Source: Bifidobacterium anseris (lineage in GTDB: Bacteria > Actinomycetota > Actinomycetes > Actinomycetales > Bifidobacteriaceae). Taken from it: a stretch of 64,000 nt of DNA. A program made the translations under genes and the position numbers. The stretch lies in the NCBI RefSeq assembly GCF_002860345.1, contig NZ_NMYC01000005.1, forward strand, positions 682,001-746,000, read 5' to 3'. This document shows positions 29,273 through 37,967 of this stretch, one piece after another; within the stretch, counting starts at the first letter, position 1, and each line of letters begins with the position of its first letter. Below the pieces are notes generated by a model. It saw nothing but the letters and a program-made list of their open reading frames with translations. It made no database searches and was not told where the DNA came from.

Positions 29273-29698
29273 TCAGATGAGCACGCCGTCGCAGTGGTCG
29301 ATCTCGTGCTGGATGATCTGCGCGGTAAAGCCGGTGAACGCGGCGTGGCGCGGGCGCCCCTTGCGGGTGAGGTAGTCGACTTCGATGCGCTCGAAGCGCG
29401 GCGTGCGCCGTTCGCCCTCGAGGCTCAGACAGCCTTCGGCGGTGTCGTAGGCGCCGTCGGCCTGAGTGATGATCGGGTTGAACATGACGCCGATCGTGCC
29501 GAGATCCTCGTCGACGAAGACGATGATGCGCTTGTGCTTGCCGATCATATTCGCGGCCATGCCGACGCAGCGCGCGCGGTTCGCCGCGAGCGTGTCGACG
29601 AGATCGGCCGCGATCGCGGCGTCGCCCGGATCGTTCGGGTCGGCGGCCGCCGACGGCTCGGATAGGAAGGGGACGGAGGTGACGATCGTTCGTTGCAT
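29273..29698 (-). CDS. def: Peptide deformylase
   Basis: 141 residues. The three PDF motifs are GMAANMIG (variant of GxGLAAxQ), EGCLSLEG and QHEIDHCDG; Cys of motif 2 and the two His of motif 3 bind the metal. The variant motif 1 (Met for Leu, Asn for Gln) and short length resemble type-III or divergent PDFs rather than the standard cell-essential form, so a second def may exist elsewhere. The start has no Shine-Dalgarno site; TATACT lies 8 nt upstream. Confidence 0.85.
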   Translation of the reverse strand: MQRTIVTSVPFLSEPSAAADPNDPGDAAIAADLVDTLAANRARCVGMAANMIGKHKRIIVFVDEDLGTIGVMFNPIITQADGAYDTAEGCLSLEGERRTPRFERIEVDYLTRKGRPRHAAFTGFTAQIIQHEIDHCDGVLI

Positions 29699-29706
29699 GG
29701 GCAGTA

Positions 29707-29712
29707 AGTATA
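29707..29712 (-). promoter_or_regulatory. -10 hexamer of a probable leaderless def start
   Basis: On the minus strand TATACT ends 8 nt before ATG 29698. It overlaps the outer arm of the hairpin 29708-29754. Confidence 0.45.
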
Positions 29713-29754
29713 GCGAGGCCCCGCGCGGTTGCCGTGCGCGGGGCCTCGCTATAC
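29708..29754. repeat. 19-bp perfect inverted repeat just upstream of def
   Basis: GTATAGCGAGGCCCCGCGC (29708-29726) pairs exactly with 29736-29754 across a 9-nt loop. It looks like a GC-rich terminator but has no adjacent gene to terminate: def begins 10 bp to its left and reads away from it. Confidence 0.85.
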
Positions 29755-29778
29755 GGCCTATACGGCTGTGTCTGCTGC

Positions 29779-29798
29779 GGCTGCGTTTCGCTCAGTCG
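29779..29798 (+). repeat. 20-bp exact direct repeat, left copy
   Basis: GGCTGCGTTTCGCTCAGTCG occurs here and, identically and in the same orientation, at 32123-32142. The two copies bracket the lipoprotein pair. The unit itself can fold as a small bulged hairpin. Confidence 0.85.
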
Positions 29799-29837
29799 AC
29801 GCGACGTCCCCTTCCAACAACTAGGCCTTATCCGGAA

Positions 29838-29880
29838 GATGGTTGGTTCCGCGATGATCTCAATCGCGGAACCAACCATC
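29838..29880. repeat. 18-bp perfect inverted repeat
   Basis: GATGGTTGGTTCCGCGAT (29838-29855) pairs exactly with 29863-29880 across a 7-nt loop. It is the second orphan hairpin in the gap between def and the first lipoprotein gene. Confidence 0.85.
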
Positions 29881-30149
29881 CGAGTAGAGGACAAACCATC
29901 GAATCCATAATTGTTCATTGATTGCACATACCCGAAAATGGGAACATTCGGTTGAGAAATGCCGTGTCCATCATAATACTGGTGATCATGATGAGTATAT
30001 TTCATCATCGATTCTTGCACACCGATGTGCAAGATGGCCCAAGGACGAGGAAAGGAACCGATGTGGGCAAGACATGCGGCGCAACAGTTCTGGCCTCTCA
30101 GTCCATCAAATCGGCCGGCAATCCGCAAATACCTCTAAGGTGGATCGTA

Positions 30150-30890
30150 ATGCCTTTCATTCGCAGAGGCTGCAGTGCGCTGTTGTGCACCATGCTGACT
30201 TTAGGATTGACAGCCTGCGGATCGTCCGTCTCCTCTTCCCGTGAATGGAGCGACGGCGGCGACACATTCCAAATGGCAGGAAGCGTCGATGAGCGTATCA
30301 AGAATCTGCTGGAACATCACGCAGATATGGATCAGTCGCAGCGGCAGATGCTTGAGCGTGCACTCGCCAACGAAGGTAAGATCTCCCATGCCGACTATCT
30401 GACGGCATGGGACAACTACCGCCAATGCTTGGTTGCCAAGGGGTACAACCCGCCGACGATGCGCCTGATTAACGGGGTGTACATCCACCAGATCAAGATT
30501 GACACCAGCGGCATGAGCGAGGCACAGCAGGATAAACTCAACAGCGACGTCGATGGTTGTCAAGCTCGCTACGTGCTTTCAGTGGATGATATCTACCGCC
30601 TGAATGTGGCAAATCCAAGTCTATACAGCAATTCCGATGTCGCATTGGTAGATTGCCTTCGCCGCCACGCATTGGTTCCTAAAGACTATTCAGTGAACCA
30701 GTACCGTGCCGAAAGTGAGCGCTTTTTCGACACTGATGTCTCTGATACAAAGACTGAACGCGAGGCCTATACCAAACGACGCGAAGCGTTCAGCTTTGAT
30801 TTCAACGCCCCACAGGCCCGTACCTGTGTGGTCACCAATGACTCCAGCCTGCTTATCGATGAACTCGAAACGTGGAAGCCGCTCAGCTGA
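30150..30890 (+). CDS. Lipoprotein of unknown function, paralogue 1
   Basis: 246 residues, start ATG 30150 with AAGGTGG 7 nt upstream; the open frame reaches back to 29922 without a better start. The signal peptide ends in LTAC, lipidated Cys23. The mature part is mostly helical and shares a block with the downstream gene: RALANEGKISHADYLTAWD followed by YRQCLVAKGYNPPTM, then matching spaced Cys and VDCLRRHALVP. A family of actinobacterial lipoproteins with this YRQC pattern exists to my knowledge only as hypotheticals. A 60-base sample inside the gene (30541-30600) is 32/60 GC, against 40/60 in the met gene at 32881-32940. Confidence 0.7.
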   Translation: MPFIRRGCSALLCTMLTLGLTACGSSVSSSREWSDGGDTFQMAGSVDERIKNLLEHHADMDQSQRQMLERALANEGKISHADYLTAWDNYRQCLVAKGYNPPTMRLINGVYIHQIKIDTSGMSEAQQDKLNSDVDGCQARYVLSVDDIYRLNVANPSLYSNSDVALVDCLRRHALVPKDYSVNQYRAESERFFDTDVSDTKTEREAYTKRREAFSFDFNAPQARTCVVTNDSSLLIDELETWKPLS

Positions 30891-31180
30891 TACCGCTCAT
30901 GCACTAGGCGCAGTCCCATGCCGTGTCGGATCAGCATGCCGGCAGTGACTGGTCTTGTGTTGAATGATGCAGATTCGCCCGACCGAGCTTCTCTTGTCAG
31001 GTTGATTGAGCTCGCATACACGATATGGGTAGAATGCTTGGCTATCGTTTTTCCTGATTTCTATAGTGTTCGTAGATGTCTCAGTTCGTAGATGTCGCAG
31101 AGTGGTGGCATCTACAAGTATCATGGAGCTGGCTGTTGATTGCGTCTCTTCTGATTCGTCTCAATGATGAACGATGTGCG

Positions 31181-31221
31181 GTGTGGCGTGAGACTGCACC
31201 GAATGCGGTCTCACACCACAC
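31181..31221. repeat. 17-bp near-perfect inverted repeat between the lipoprotein genes
   Basis: Segment 31181-31197 (GTGTGGCGTGAGACTGC) pairs with 31205-31221, one mismatch and one wobble, 7-nt loop. It lies 33 bp before the second lipoprotein start and may be a terminator or an mRNA-control hairpin. The rest of the gap 30891-31180 shows no convincing gene. Confidence 0.75.
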
Positions 31222-31254
31222 CATATCTTGAGTTGGAATGCGAGGACTCGAAAG

Positions 31255-32031
31255 ATGATGCGTGAGTTTTTCGTCCGATTCGGCGGAATTGTCATGGTGA
31301 CATGTTTTGCCTGCGGTCTACTGGCGGGGTGTGGCTCCGACGAAGCGGATTCAGATACTGGTGTGGAGGGTCAACGCATTGCCTCGTCCATGCAGGACTA
31401 TGTGCAGATGGTACTCGATCTCGATCAGAAAACTCGTCATGGACAGATGCAAGGGGTGCCGATGGGGGATCGTCAAGTGACTATTCTGAAGAGGGCGTTG
31501 GAGAACGGAGGGCGGGTTAGCCGGGCCGACTACGAGCAGGCATGGGCGAGCTATCGTCAATGCATTGTCAACAAAGGGTATGCCGCGCCGCCGATTATGA
31601 AGATTGGTGAGTTTTATCAAGCACGGTGGTCAATGGCATCTGTTGAAGGGCAGGAGGCGCGGGAGGAAAAACTGCGTGAAGATGATATGGCATGCGGCAT
31701 GGCGGAGATGCTGAACGTGAACGAGGTGTACCAACGCCAGCATTCGAACCCGAACCTATATCGGAATCCATCGGAGGGGGTGGTGGATTGCCTGCATCGC
31801 AACAATCTGGTGAAGACGTCGTATACGGCGAAGGACTACGATGCGGAGAATCGCAGATTCGACGAATACTGGAACGATCGCCGTATGGGACGTGCTCCCA
31901 CTATTGCCGAGACGCACGGGCATTTCAGTTTTGATTACGGCGATGTTGACGCGGCCATGTGTCTGGCGAACAATCATGAGGCCATGGATGTTCAGGAATA
32001 CAAGCCGCCTGAATGGAAGCCATTCGGATAG
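31255..32031 (+). CDS. Lipoprotein of unknown function, paralogue 2
   Basis: 258 residues, start ATG 31255 (ATG 31258 also possible), GAGGA 8 nt upstream. The lipobox is LLAGC with Cys26. It matches paralogue 1 in order: RALENGGRVSRADYEQAW, YRQCIVNKGYAAPPIM, a central Cys, NPNLYRNPSEGVVDCLHRNNLV, and a late FSFDYGD block against FSFDFNA with a following Cys. The four conserved Cys could form two disulfides outside the membrane. Tandem duplication followed by divergence is the simplest origin. Confidence 0.7.
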   Translation: MMREFFVRFGGIVMVTCFACGLLAGCGSDEADSDTGVEGQRIASSMQDYVQMVLDLDQKTRHGQMQGVPMGDRQVTILKRALENGGRVSRADYEQAWASYRQCIVNKGYAAPPIMKIGEFYQARWSMASVEGQEAREEKLREDDMACGMAEMLNVNEVYQRQHSNPNLYRNPSEGVVDCLHRNNLVKTSYTAKDYDAENRRFDEYWNDRRMGRAPTIAETHGHFSFDYGDVDAAMCLANNHEAMDVQEYKPPEWKPFG

Positions 32032-32062
32032 GGGATGCCACAGTGGGCAAGCGCAAGGGGTC

Positions 32063-32111
32063 GGCCTCGGGGTGACAGGCGAACAGCCGTTTTGGCTGCC
32101 ATCCCGAGGCC
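32063..32111. terminator. Bidirectional terminator between lipoprotein 2 and the met gene
   Basis: GGCCTCGGG (32063-32071) pairs with CCCGAGGCC (32103-32111), with an inner CAGCC-GTTTT-GGCTG stem. It separates two convergent genes. Confidence 0.75.
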
Positions 32112-32122
32112 AGAACCCTCCG

Positions 32123-32142
32123 GGCTGCGTTTCGCTCAGTCG
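32123..32142 (+). repeat. 20-bp exact direct repeat, right copy
   Basis: Identical to 29779-29798. This copy overlaps the last codon and stop of the minus-strand O-acetylhomoserine sulfhydrylase gene, a position reminiscent of an integration site at a gene's 3' end. Confidence 0.85.
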
Positions 32143-33446
32143 CCGAGCGCCGCGTCGAGCGCCTGTCGCAGATCGGCGATGATGTCGTCGGCGTTCTCGA
32201 TGCCGCAGCTCAGGCGTACAAGGTCGATGCCGACGCCGGCCTCGTCGAGCTGCTCCTCGGTGAGCTGACGGTGCGTCGTGCCGGCCGGGTAGAGCACGCA
32301 GCTGCGCGCGTCGGCAACATGCGTCGCGATCGCGATCATCTTGAGATGGTCAAGGAACGCGGACACCTTTTCACGGCCACCGGGAACGCCGAACGAAATC
32401 ACGCCGCACGTGCCGTTCGGCATGTACTTCTCGGCGAGCGCGTGGTATTTGTCGCCGGGCAGCTCCGGGCAGCTCACCCACGAGATGCGCGGGTCGTTCT
32501 CGAGGAACGTGGCGACCTTGAGCGCGTTCGCGCAGTGGCGTTCCATGCGCACGCCGAGCGACTCGAGATGCATGCCCATGATCCACGAGTTGATCGGCGC
32601 CGGCGTCGAGCCGAAGTCACGCATCAGCTGGGCGGTGCACTTCGTGATGAACGCGGCCTTGCCGAAGTCCTTCGCGTAGACGACGCCGTGGTAGGAATCG
32701 TCCGGAGTGCACATTCCGGGGAACTTCTCGGCGTGCGCGAGCCAGTCGAAGTTGCCCGAGTCGACGATCGCGCCGCCGACGCACGAGCCGTGGCCGTCCA
32801 TGTACTTCGTCGTCGCATGCGTGACGATGTCGACGCCGTAGCGGAACGGCTGGCAGTTGATCGGCGTCGGGAACGTGTTGTCGACGATGAGCGGCACGCC
32901 GTGCGCGTGCGCGGCCTTCGCGAACTTCTCAAAATCGAGCACGATGAGCGCCGGATTCGCGATCGACTCGCCGAAGACGGCCTTCGTATTCGGGCGGAAC
33001 GCGGCCTCGAGCTCGTCCGCGGAGCAGTCGGGGCTCACGAACGTGCATTCGATGCCCATCTTGCGCATCGTCACGTTGATCAGGTTGAAGGTGCCGCCGT
33101 AGATCGCGCTCGACGCGACGATGTGGTCGCCCTGATTGCAGATGTTGAACAGCGCGAAGAAGTTCGCGGCCTGCCCGGACGACGTGAGCATCGCCGCGGC
33201 GCCTCCCTCCATCGCGCAGATCTTCGCGGCGACCGTGTCGTTCGTTGGGTTCTGCAGACGCGTGTAGAAATATCCGGACTCGGACAGGTCGAATAGGCGG
33301 CTCATCTGCTCGCTCGACGTGTACTTGAAGGTCGTCGCCTGGATGATCGGCGGCGTGCGCGACTCGCCGTTGCCCGGCTGGTAGCCGCCCTGCACGCAGA
33401 TCGTGTCCTCGTGTTCGGTGCTGATCGGTGTGGCTGTGTCTGCCAT
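32136..33446 (-). CDS. metY: O-acetylhomoserine (thiol)-lyase, Cys/Met PLP family
   Basis: 436 residues, start ATG 33446 preceded on the minus strand by GAGGAGC. The PLP lysine lies in THATTKYMDGHGS, and MLTSSGQAA and VDNTFPTPINCQP are typical of O-acetylhomoserine sulfhydrylases rather than cystathionine β-lyases. It makes homocysteine from O-acetylhomoserine and sulfide in methionine synthesis. No SAM riboswitch is recognisable in the 196 bp to the divergent oxidoreductase gene. Confidence 0.88.
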   Translation of the reverse strand: MADTATPISTEHEDTICVQGGYQPGNGESRTPPIIQATTFKYTSSEQMSRLFDLSESGYFYTRLQNPTNDTVAAKICAMEGGAAAMLTSSGQAANFFALFNICNQGDHIVASSAIYGGTFNLINVTMRKMGIECTFVSPDCSADELEAAFRPNTKAVFGESIANPALIVLDFEKFAKAAHAHGVPLIVDNTFPTPINCQPFRYGVDIVTHATTKYMDGHGSCVGGAIVDSGNFDWLAHAEKFPGMCTPDDSYHGVVYAKDFGKAAFITKCTAQLMRDFGSTPAPINSWIMGMHLESLGVRMERHCANALKVATFLENDPRISWVSCPELPGDKYHALAEKYMPNGTCGVISFGVPGGREKVSAFLDHLKMIAIATHVADARSCVLYPAGTTHRQLTEEQLDEAGVGIDLVRLSCGIENADDIIADLRQALDAALGD

Positions 33447-33642
33447 GTACGCTCCTCGTCTGCGGTTGGCTTCCCGTCACGCACGCGCCGTGCGGCGGGT
33501 AGACGTGGCGGAGTAGGTTGGACATCGGTATTAAATCACGACGGCCACGCATGCCGCCGGCGCGTCCCACACTGTGTGCGTCGGTGATGTGCAACGGACT
33601 GTGTATGTCGGCCGGCGTGTGCGCGTGAAGGAGGATGCGACG

Positions 33643-34164
33643 ATGACGACGGCGCTGATGGTGTTCCACGACCGGCTGCGGCAATCGAAGGTGAACCGCG
33701 CGCTCGCGCAGCGTGCGGCGCACGAGGGTGACGACGTGATCGTGCGCGACATGTACGCGCTGTATCCCGATTTCCGTATCGACGTCGACGAGGAGCACCG
33801 CGTGTGCGACGCCGCCGACCGTCTCGCGTTCCTCTTCCCGTTCTACTGGTACAGCGCGCCGGCGCTGATGAAGCTGTGGGAGGACGCCGTGTTCACGCCC
33901 GGCTGGGCGTACGGCGACGGCGCGTCGATCGCCGGCAAGCGCATGCTGCTCGCCGTGACGACCGGCGGCGCCGAGGACATGTACACGGCCGACGGCAAGC
34001 ACGGCGCGACGATGGACGCGTTGCTGCTGCCGTACCGCACGACCGCGCGCTACCTCGGACTTCGTTACGAGGAACCTTTTGTCGTGCACGGATCGTCGAA
34101 GACAATCGACGACGACGAACTCGCGCGCACCGCCGAACGATTCGTGCGCCGGCTGCGCGACTGA
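33643..34164 (+). CDS. NAD(P)H-quinone-type oxidoreductase, flavodoxin-like fold
   Basis: 173 residues, start ATG 33643 with AAGGAGGA upstream; the frame opens at GTG 33574 but that start has no ribosome site. VRDMYALYPDFRID, LFPFYWYSAPALMKLWEDAVFTPGWAY and LLAVTTGGA match the KefG/modulator-of-drug-activity B group, which binds FMN or FAD and reduces quinones. Cytoplasmic. Divergent from metY. Confidence 0.8.
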   Translation: MTTALMVFHDRLRQSKVNRALAQRAAHEGDDVIVRDMYALYPDFRIDVDEEHRVCDAADRLAFLFPFYWYSAPALMKLWEDAVFTPGWAYGDGASIAGKRMLLAVTTGGAEDMYTADGKHGATMDALLLPYRTTARYLGLRYEEPFVVHGSSKTIDDDELARTAERFVRRLRD

Positions 34165-34493
34165 GTTCGGGGGATCGGCCGCACGCGGCTGGACGACGGC
34201 GTTTGGTTGGGTGGCTGCGCACGACTGAACGATTGCGTGTGGCTGAGTTTGGCTGGGTGGATGCGTTCAGTTGAACGACTGTATTCGGTTGAGTGACCGC
34301 ACGCGGATGCGCGGGCATGCAGTCATCAAAAACGGCGACATCACTTGGGACGCGCCGATGAAAGTTAGATGGTTTGACAAATGTTGGACATCGTTGTAGC
34401 TTACTTAATAAGACGAATGAACATAGTCGTTCGGATGCGACCGCCGGCATGGCGGAAGCGCAACACAGCGCAACACAGAACAAAGGAGTCACG
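34165..34493. other. Gap upstream of xylA with degenerate repeats
   Basis: The left half holds degenerate direct repeats built on GAACGAYTG and TTGGYTGRGTGG (for example 34227 and 34273). The right half holds the xylA promoter. No convincing gene. Confidence 0.5.
34363..34402 (+). promoter_or_regulatory. xylA promoter with possible ROK half-site
   Basis: TTGACA (34374-34379), a 17-nt spacer and TAGCTT (34397-34402) make a good σ70-type promoter. AGTTAGATG (34363-34371) just upstream is the same 9-mer as the left arm region of the xylB/ROK palindrome. TAGCTT-N7-AAGAC over the -10 is a weak version of the same dyad. Confidence 0.55.
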
Positions 34494-35843
34494 ATGGGAC
34501 TGTGGGACATCGACAAGATCGAGTACGTCGGCCGCGGCAACGGCCCGGTGGAGGGACTCGGCTTCCAGTACTATGACGCCGACAAAGTCGTCGCCGGCAA
34601 GAAGATGAAGGACTGGCTGCGCTTCGGCGTCGCCTGGTGGCACACCTTCGACGCGCCGCTGACCGACCCCTTCGGCAACGGCACTGCGCAGCGCCCGTGG
34701 GACGGCAAGTACGCCGATCCGATGGACAACGCGCTCGCGAAGGTCGACTACGCCTTCGAGTTCTTCACGAAGCTCGGCGCCGAGTACTTCTGCTTCCACG
34801 ACCGTGACATCGCCCCGGAGGGCGATTCGCTGCGCGAGACGAACGCGAACCTCGACCGCGTCGTCGACAAGATCGAGGAGAACATGAAGTCCACCGGCGT
34901 CAAGCTGCTGTGGAACACCTCGTCGCTGTTCACGAACCCGCGCTTCGTCGCCGGCGCCTCGACGTCGCCGTTCGCCGACGTCTACGCCTACGCGGCCGGC
35001 CAGCTCAAGCACTCGCTCGAGATCGGCAAGCGCCTCGGCGCCGAGAACTACGTGTTCTGGGGTGGCCGCGAAGGCTACGAGAACCTGTGGGTGACCGACA
35101 TGAAGCGGGAGCAGGAGCATATGGCGAAGTTCTTCCACATGTGCGCCGACTACGCCAAGGAGATCGGCATGGACGCGCAGTTCCTTATCGAGCCGAAGGC
35201 CAAGGAGCCGATGACCCATCAGTACGACTTCGATGCTGCCACCGCCTGCAACTTCCTGCGCGCCTACGACCTGATCGACGTCTTCAAGCTCAACCTTGAA
35301 GGCAACCACGCCAACCTCGCAGGCCACACCTACCAGCACGAGATCCGCGTTGCCCGCGACAACGGCGTGCTCGGTTCGCTCGACGCAAACCAGGGCGACA
35401 TGCTGCTCGGCTGGGACCTCGATGAGTTCCCGACCAACCTGTACGAGACCACCTCCGTCATGTGGGAAGTGCTCGACGAAGGTCAGATCGGCCCTCACGG
35501 CGGCCTCAACTTCGACGCCAAGCCGCGCCGCACCTCGTTCAGCGCCGAAGACCTGTTCCGCGCGCACATCGCCGGCATGGACACGTTCGCCGCCGGCCTG
35601 CTCGTGGCGGACAAGATGCATCAGGACAAGTACATCGAGAACCTTGTGGCCAACCGTTACGGCTCCTACGATTCGGGCATCGGCAAGTCGATCGACGACG
35701 GCACCGCCACCCTCGAGTCGCTCAATGACTACGCCATCGACATGCCGCAGTCCGAGATCATCGCATCCACGCACCCCGATCACCTCGAGGACGTGAAGGC
35801 GACCATCAACAACTACATCATCGACGCCCTGGCCAACGCCTGA
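34494..35843 (+). CDS. xylA: Xylose isomerase
   Basis: 449 residues, start ATG 34494 with AAAGGAG 6 nt upstream. Active-site residues: His102 in [10 protein letters not shown]; metal ligands Glu233 and Lys235 in [27 protein letters not shown] and SLDANQGD complete the site. It interconverts xylose and xylulose in the cytoplasm, step one before XylB. It has its own promoter and a strong terminator, so it is expressed as a single gene at the left edge of the xylo-oligosaccharide locus. Confidence 0.96.
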   Translation: MGLWDIDKIEYVGRGNGPVEGLGFQYYDADKVVAGKKMKDWLRFGVAWWHTFDAPLTDPFGNGTAQRPWDGKYADPMDNALAKVDYAFEFFTKLGAEYFCFHDRDIAPEGDSLRETNANLDRVVDKIEENMKSTGVKLLWNTSSLFTNPRFVAGASTSPFADVYAYAAGQLKHSLEIGKRLGAENYVFWGGREGYENLWVTDMKREQEHMAKFFHMCADYAKEIGMDAQFLIEPKAKEPMTHQYDFDAATACNFLRAYDLIDVFKLNLEGNHANLAGHTYQHEIRVARDNGVLGSLDANQGDMLLGWDLDEFPTNLYETTSVMWEVLDEGQIGPHGGLNFDAKPRRTSFSAEDLFRAHIAGMDTFAAGLLVADKMHQDKYIENLVANRYGSYDSGIGKSIDDGTATLESLNDYAIDMPQSEIIASTHPDHLEDVKATINNYIIDALANA

Positions 35844-36275
35844 CGCCGCACGGTCCGGCCGCTTGCCGCATGGGCGGCCGGACCGTCCATCCAACCTCTG
35901 CAGTGCGTGGCATATGCAGTGCACGCTGTATGGCATATGCCGCCAGTAACTCTTTCTTTCCTTCCTTCCTTCCAATGAATCGCCGCCTGTTCTTTCCTTT
36001 CCTCTGCAGGCGCGATGCAGGCCCAAGGGCCACCGGGCCACACCGTGCACCCATACGCTCCGCGCGCATCCTTCCCATCAAACACACCGCGCGCGGGGAG
36101 CACGGCGGTTCCCGGAGGCCCATGGGCTTTTTCCATACGGGCGGGCACGACGGTGTGTTCGCCTATTGCTTGCGCAAGGCGCATGGCGCACCGCCGAACC
36201 GCCCTATACCCTCCGGCCATGCTGCCGAACCGAATGTACTGTTATGACCGACCACTACCGATATGGAGGACCGCG
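35844..36275. other. 432-bp gap between xylA and the first GH43 gene
   Basis: Holds the xylA terminator (35850-35886), a 9-bp inverted pair on GGCATATGC (35909-35917 with 35933-35941), and an unusual pyrimidine tract of CTTT/CCTT repeats (35951-35973, resumed 35991-36005). Short open frames here show no family features. The GH43 promoter must lie in the right part, but I see no clear hexamers. Confidence 0.5.
35850..35886 (+). terminator. xylA terminator
   Basis: ACGGTCCGGCCGC (35850-35862) pairs perfectly with 35874-35886, starting 7 nt after the stop codon. Confidence 0.8.
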
Positions 36276-37958
36276 ATGACCGCAACGACCGCGACCATGG
36301 ACATCACCAACCCCGTGCTGCGGGGCATGTACCCCGACCCAAGCTGGATGTGGGACGAGCCCGGGGAGCGCGTGGCCTTGGTGAATTCCTCGTTCGAACT
36401 GGTGCCGGGACTGCCGATCCACGTTTCAGACGATATCGCGAACTGGGAGCTTGCGGGGAACGCCGTCGACGAGGCGATGGCGCAACGGCTGCTGATCCCC
36501 TTCGTGCTTGATTCTGGGGGATTGTATGCGCCGACATTGCGCATGATCCGCGGGAAGTACGTGATCGCATGCACGGTCGCCCGCATCGATCTGGATGCGG
36601 CCGCCGCAGCTGGGGTCGACCCGGAGTCGATCGAGGGGGCCCGTGCAAGCCAAGGCAACTTCATCATCGAAGCCGATGCGCTTGAGGGGCCATGGCGCGG
36701 CCCGTACTGGATCGAGGGCGCCGAGGGTATCGATCCAGACATCTTCGAGGACCTTGACGGCTCCGTGTACTGGACGCAGACAAGGCCGGCCGTACGCCCG
36801 CGCTGGGAAGGGCAGACCGAGGTGTGGACCCAGCGGATTGACCCGGAGACGTGGCGGCTGTGCGCGTCGCATGACGCAGACGGCGACTATGGCAAGACGG
36901 TCCTCTGGACGGGATATGGCGTGGAGGCGGTGTGGGCCGAAGGACCGCACCTGTACCGCATCGGCGATTGGGTGTATCTGATGACCGCGGAAGGCGGCAC
37001 AAGCTTCGACCACAGCGAGATGACCATGCGCACGTGGGCACCCGACGGGCTCGGGCCGGCGGTCGAAGCCCTGCAGTTCCAGGCGCACGCGGACGGGACC
37101 GAGCCGCGAGCGCCGCGTGCCGACGAACGGTCGGTTGTGGGGCGGTATGCGCGACTGTTCCATCCGTGCAAGAAGAATCCGTTCCTGACACACCGGCATC
37201 TGGGTTTGGAGGAGCGCGTGCAGTGTGTGGGCCACGCCGATCTGCTGCATCATCCACGGCTTGGCTGGTGGGTCGCGTGCCTGGGTTCGCGCGAGACCCC
37301 CACCGCGGACCATGGGGCGCTCAGTTTCCTGGGCAGGGAGACCTTTGTGGCACCTGTCGACTGGCAGCACGATCCGGCGCAATGGTCGCTGGAATCCAAT
37401 GGGCCCGCGCAAGGGGAGTCCGATGACCCAGGATGGCCGGTGCTCGCCGGGGGAGCGGGGCGTCTGGCGCAGACATTGCGCATCGATGCGGCGGACGGGA
37501 CCCTGCTCGACGTGTGCATCGGGCCGTGCGAATCGCAGGCGGTCGTCGATGCACGCGTGCCTTTTGCCGTCGGCGACGGCGAAGGCGCGGCCGTGCGCGC
37601 GGATGGCACGGTGTACCGGCGTATGCCGGAAGACAGGTGCGTGGTGCTGTGCCCGCCGCGTGGCACGGTGCGCATCCGGCAGGACGGCCGCCATACACTG
37701 AGCGTGGCGACCGATGGTGCGTCGGTGCAGTGGACGCTCGGCGAGGGGACGGAGCGCAGGGAAGGCATGGTGCCGATCCCCGAGGGGGAGTCGGGATCGG
37801 TTATGCTCGTCTTCGACAAAGGCATGGTGCGCGTGGTCGTGGCGCAGTCCGCGGAACAGGCATGGACGGCGCCGGCTGTCGAGGTGATCGACGTGGCGCC
37901 GCTGAGCACCGAATGGTCCGGCGGCTTTGTGGGTTGCCTCATCGGTTGTGAGGTATAG
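36276..37958 (+). CDS. GH43 glycosidase (β-xylosidase or arabinofuranosidase), copy 1
   Basis: 560 residues from ATG 36276 with GGAGGA 6 nt upstream. The GH43 triad is visible: base Asp in MYPDPSWMW, pKa-modulating Asp in EGIDPDIFED, and acid Glu in WAEGPHLYRIG. The C-terminal ~200 residues fit a β-sandwich accessory domain. No signal peptide, so it acts on imported oligosaccharides. It converges with the lacI-type gene, with 9 bp between the stops. The exact specificity among xylose and arabinose side groups cannot be read from sequence alone. Confidence 0.85.
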   Translation: MTATTATMDITNPVLRGMYPDPSWMWDEPGERVALVNSSFELVPGLPIHVSDDIANWELAGNAVDEAMAQRLLIPFVLDSGGLYAPTLRMIRGKYVIACTVARIDLDAAAAAGVDPESIEGARASQGNFIIEADALEGPWRGPYWIEGAEGIDPDIFEDLDGSVYWTQTRPAVRPRWEGQTEVWTQRIDPETWRLCASHDADGDYGKTVLWTGYGVEAVWAEGPHLYRIGDWVYLMTAEGGTSFDHSEMTMRTWAPDGLGPAVEALQFQAHADGTEPRAPRADERSVVGRYARLFHPCKKNPFLTHRHLGLEERVQCVGHADLLHHPRLGWWVACLGSRETPTADHGALSFLGRETFVAPVDWQHDPAQWSLESNGPAQGESDDPGWPVLAGGAGRLAQTLRIDAADGTLLDVCIGPCESQAVVDARVPFAVGDGEGAAVRADGTVYRRMPEDRCVVLCPPRGTVRIRQDGRHTLSVATDGASVQWTLGEGTERREGMVPIPEGESGSVMLVFDKGMVRVVVAQSAEQAWTAPAVEVIDVAPLSTEWSGGFVGCLIGCEV

Positions 37959-37967
37959 GTGGAGTGC

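Noticed and set aside
33447-33642. SAM riboswitch or T-box ahead of metY
   Set aside because: No recognisable conserved elements and the leader is short.
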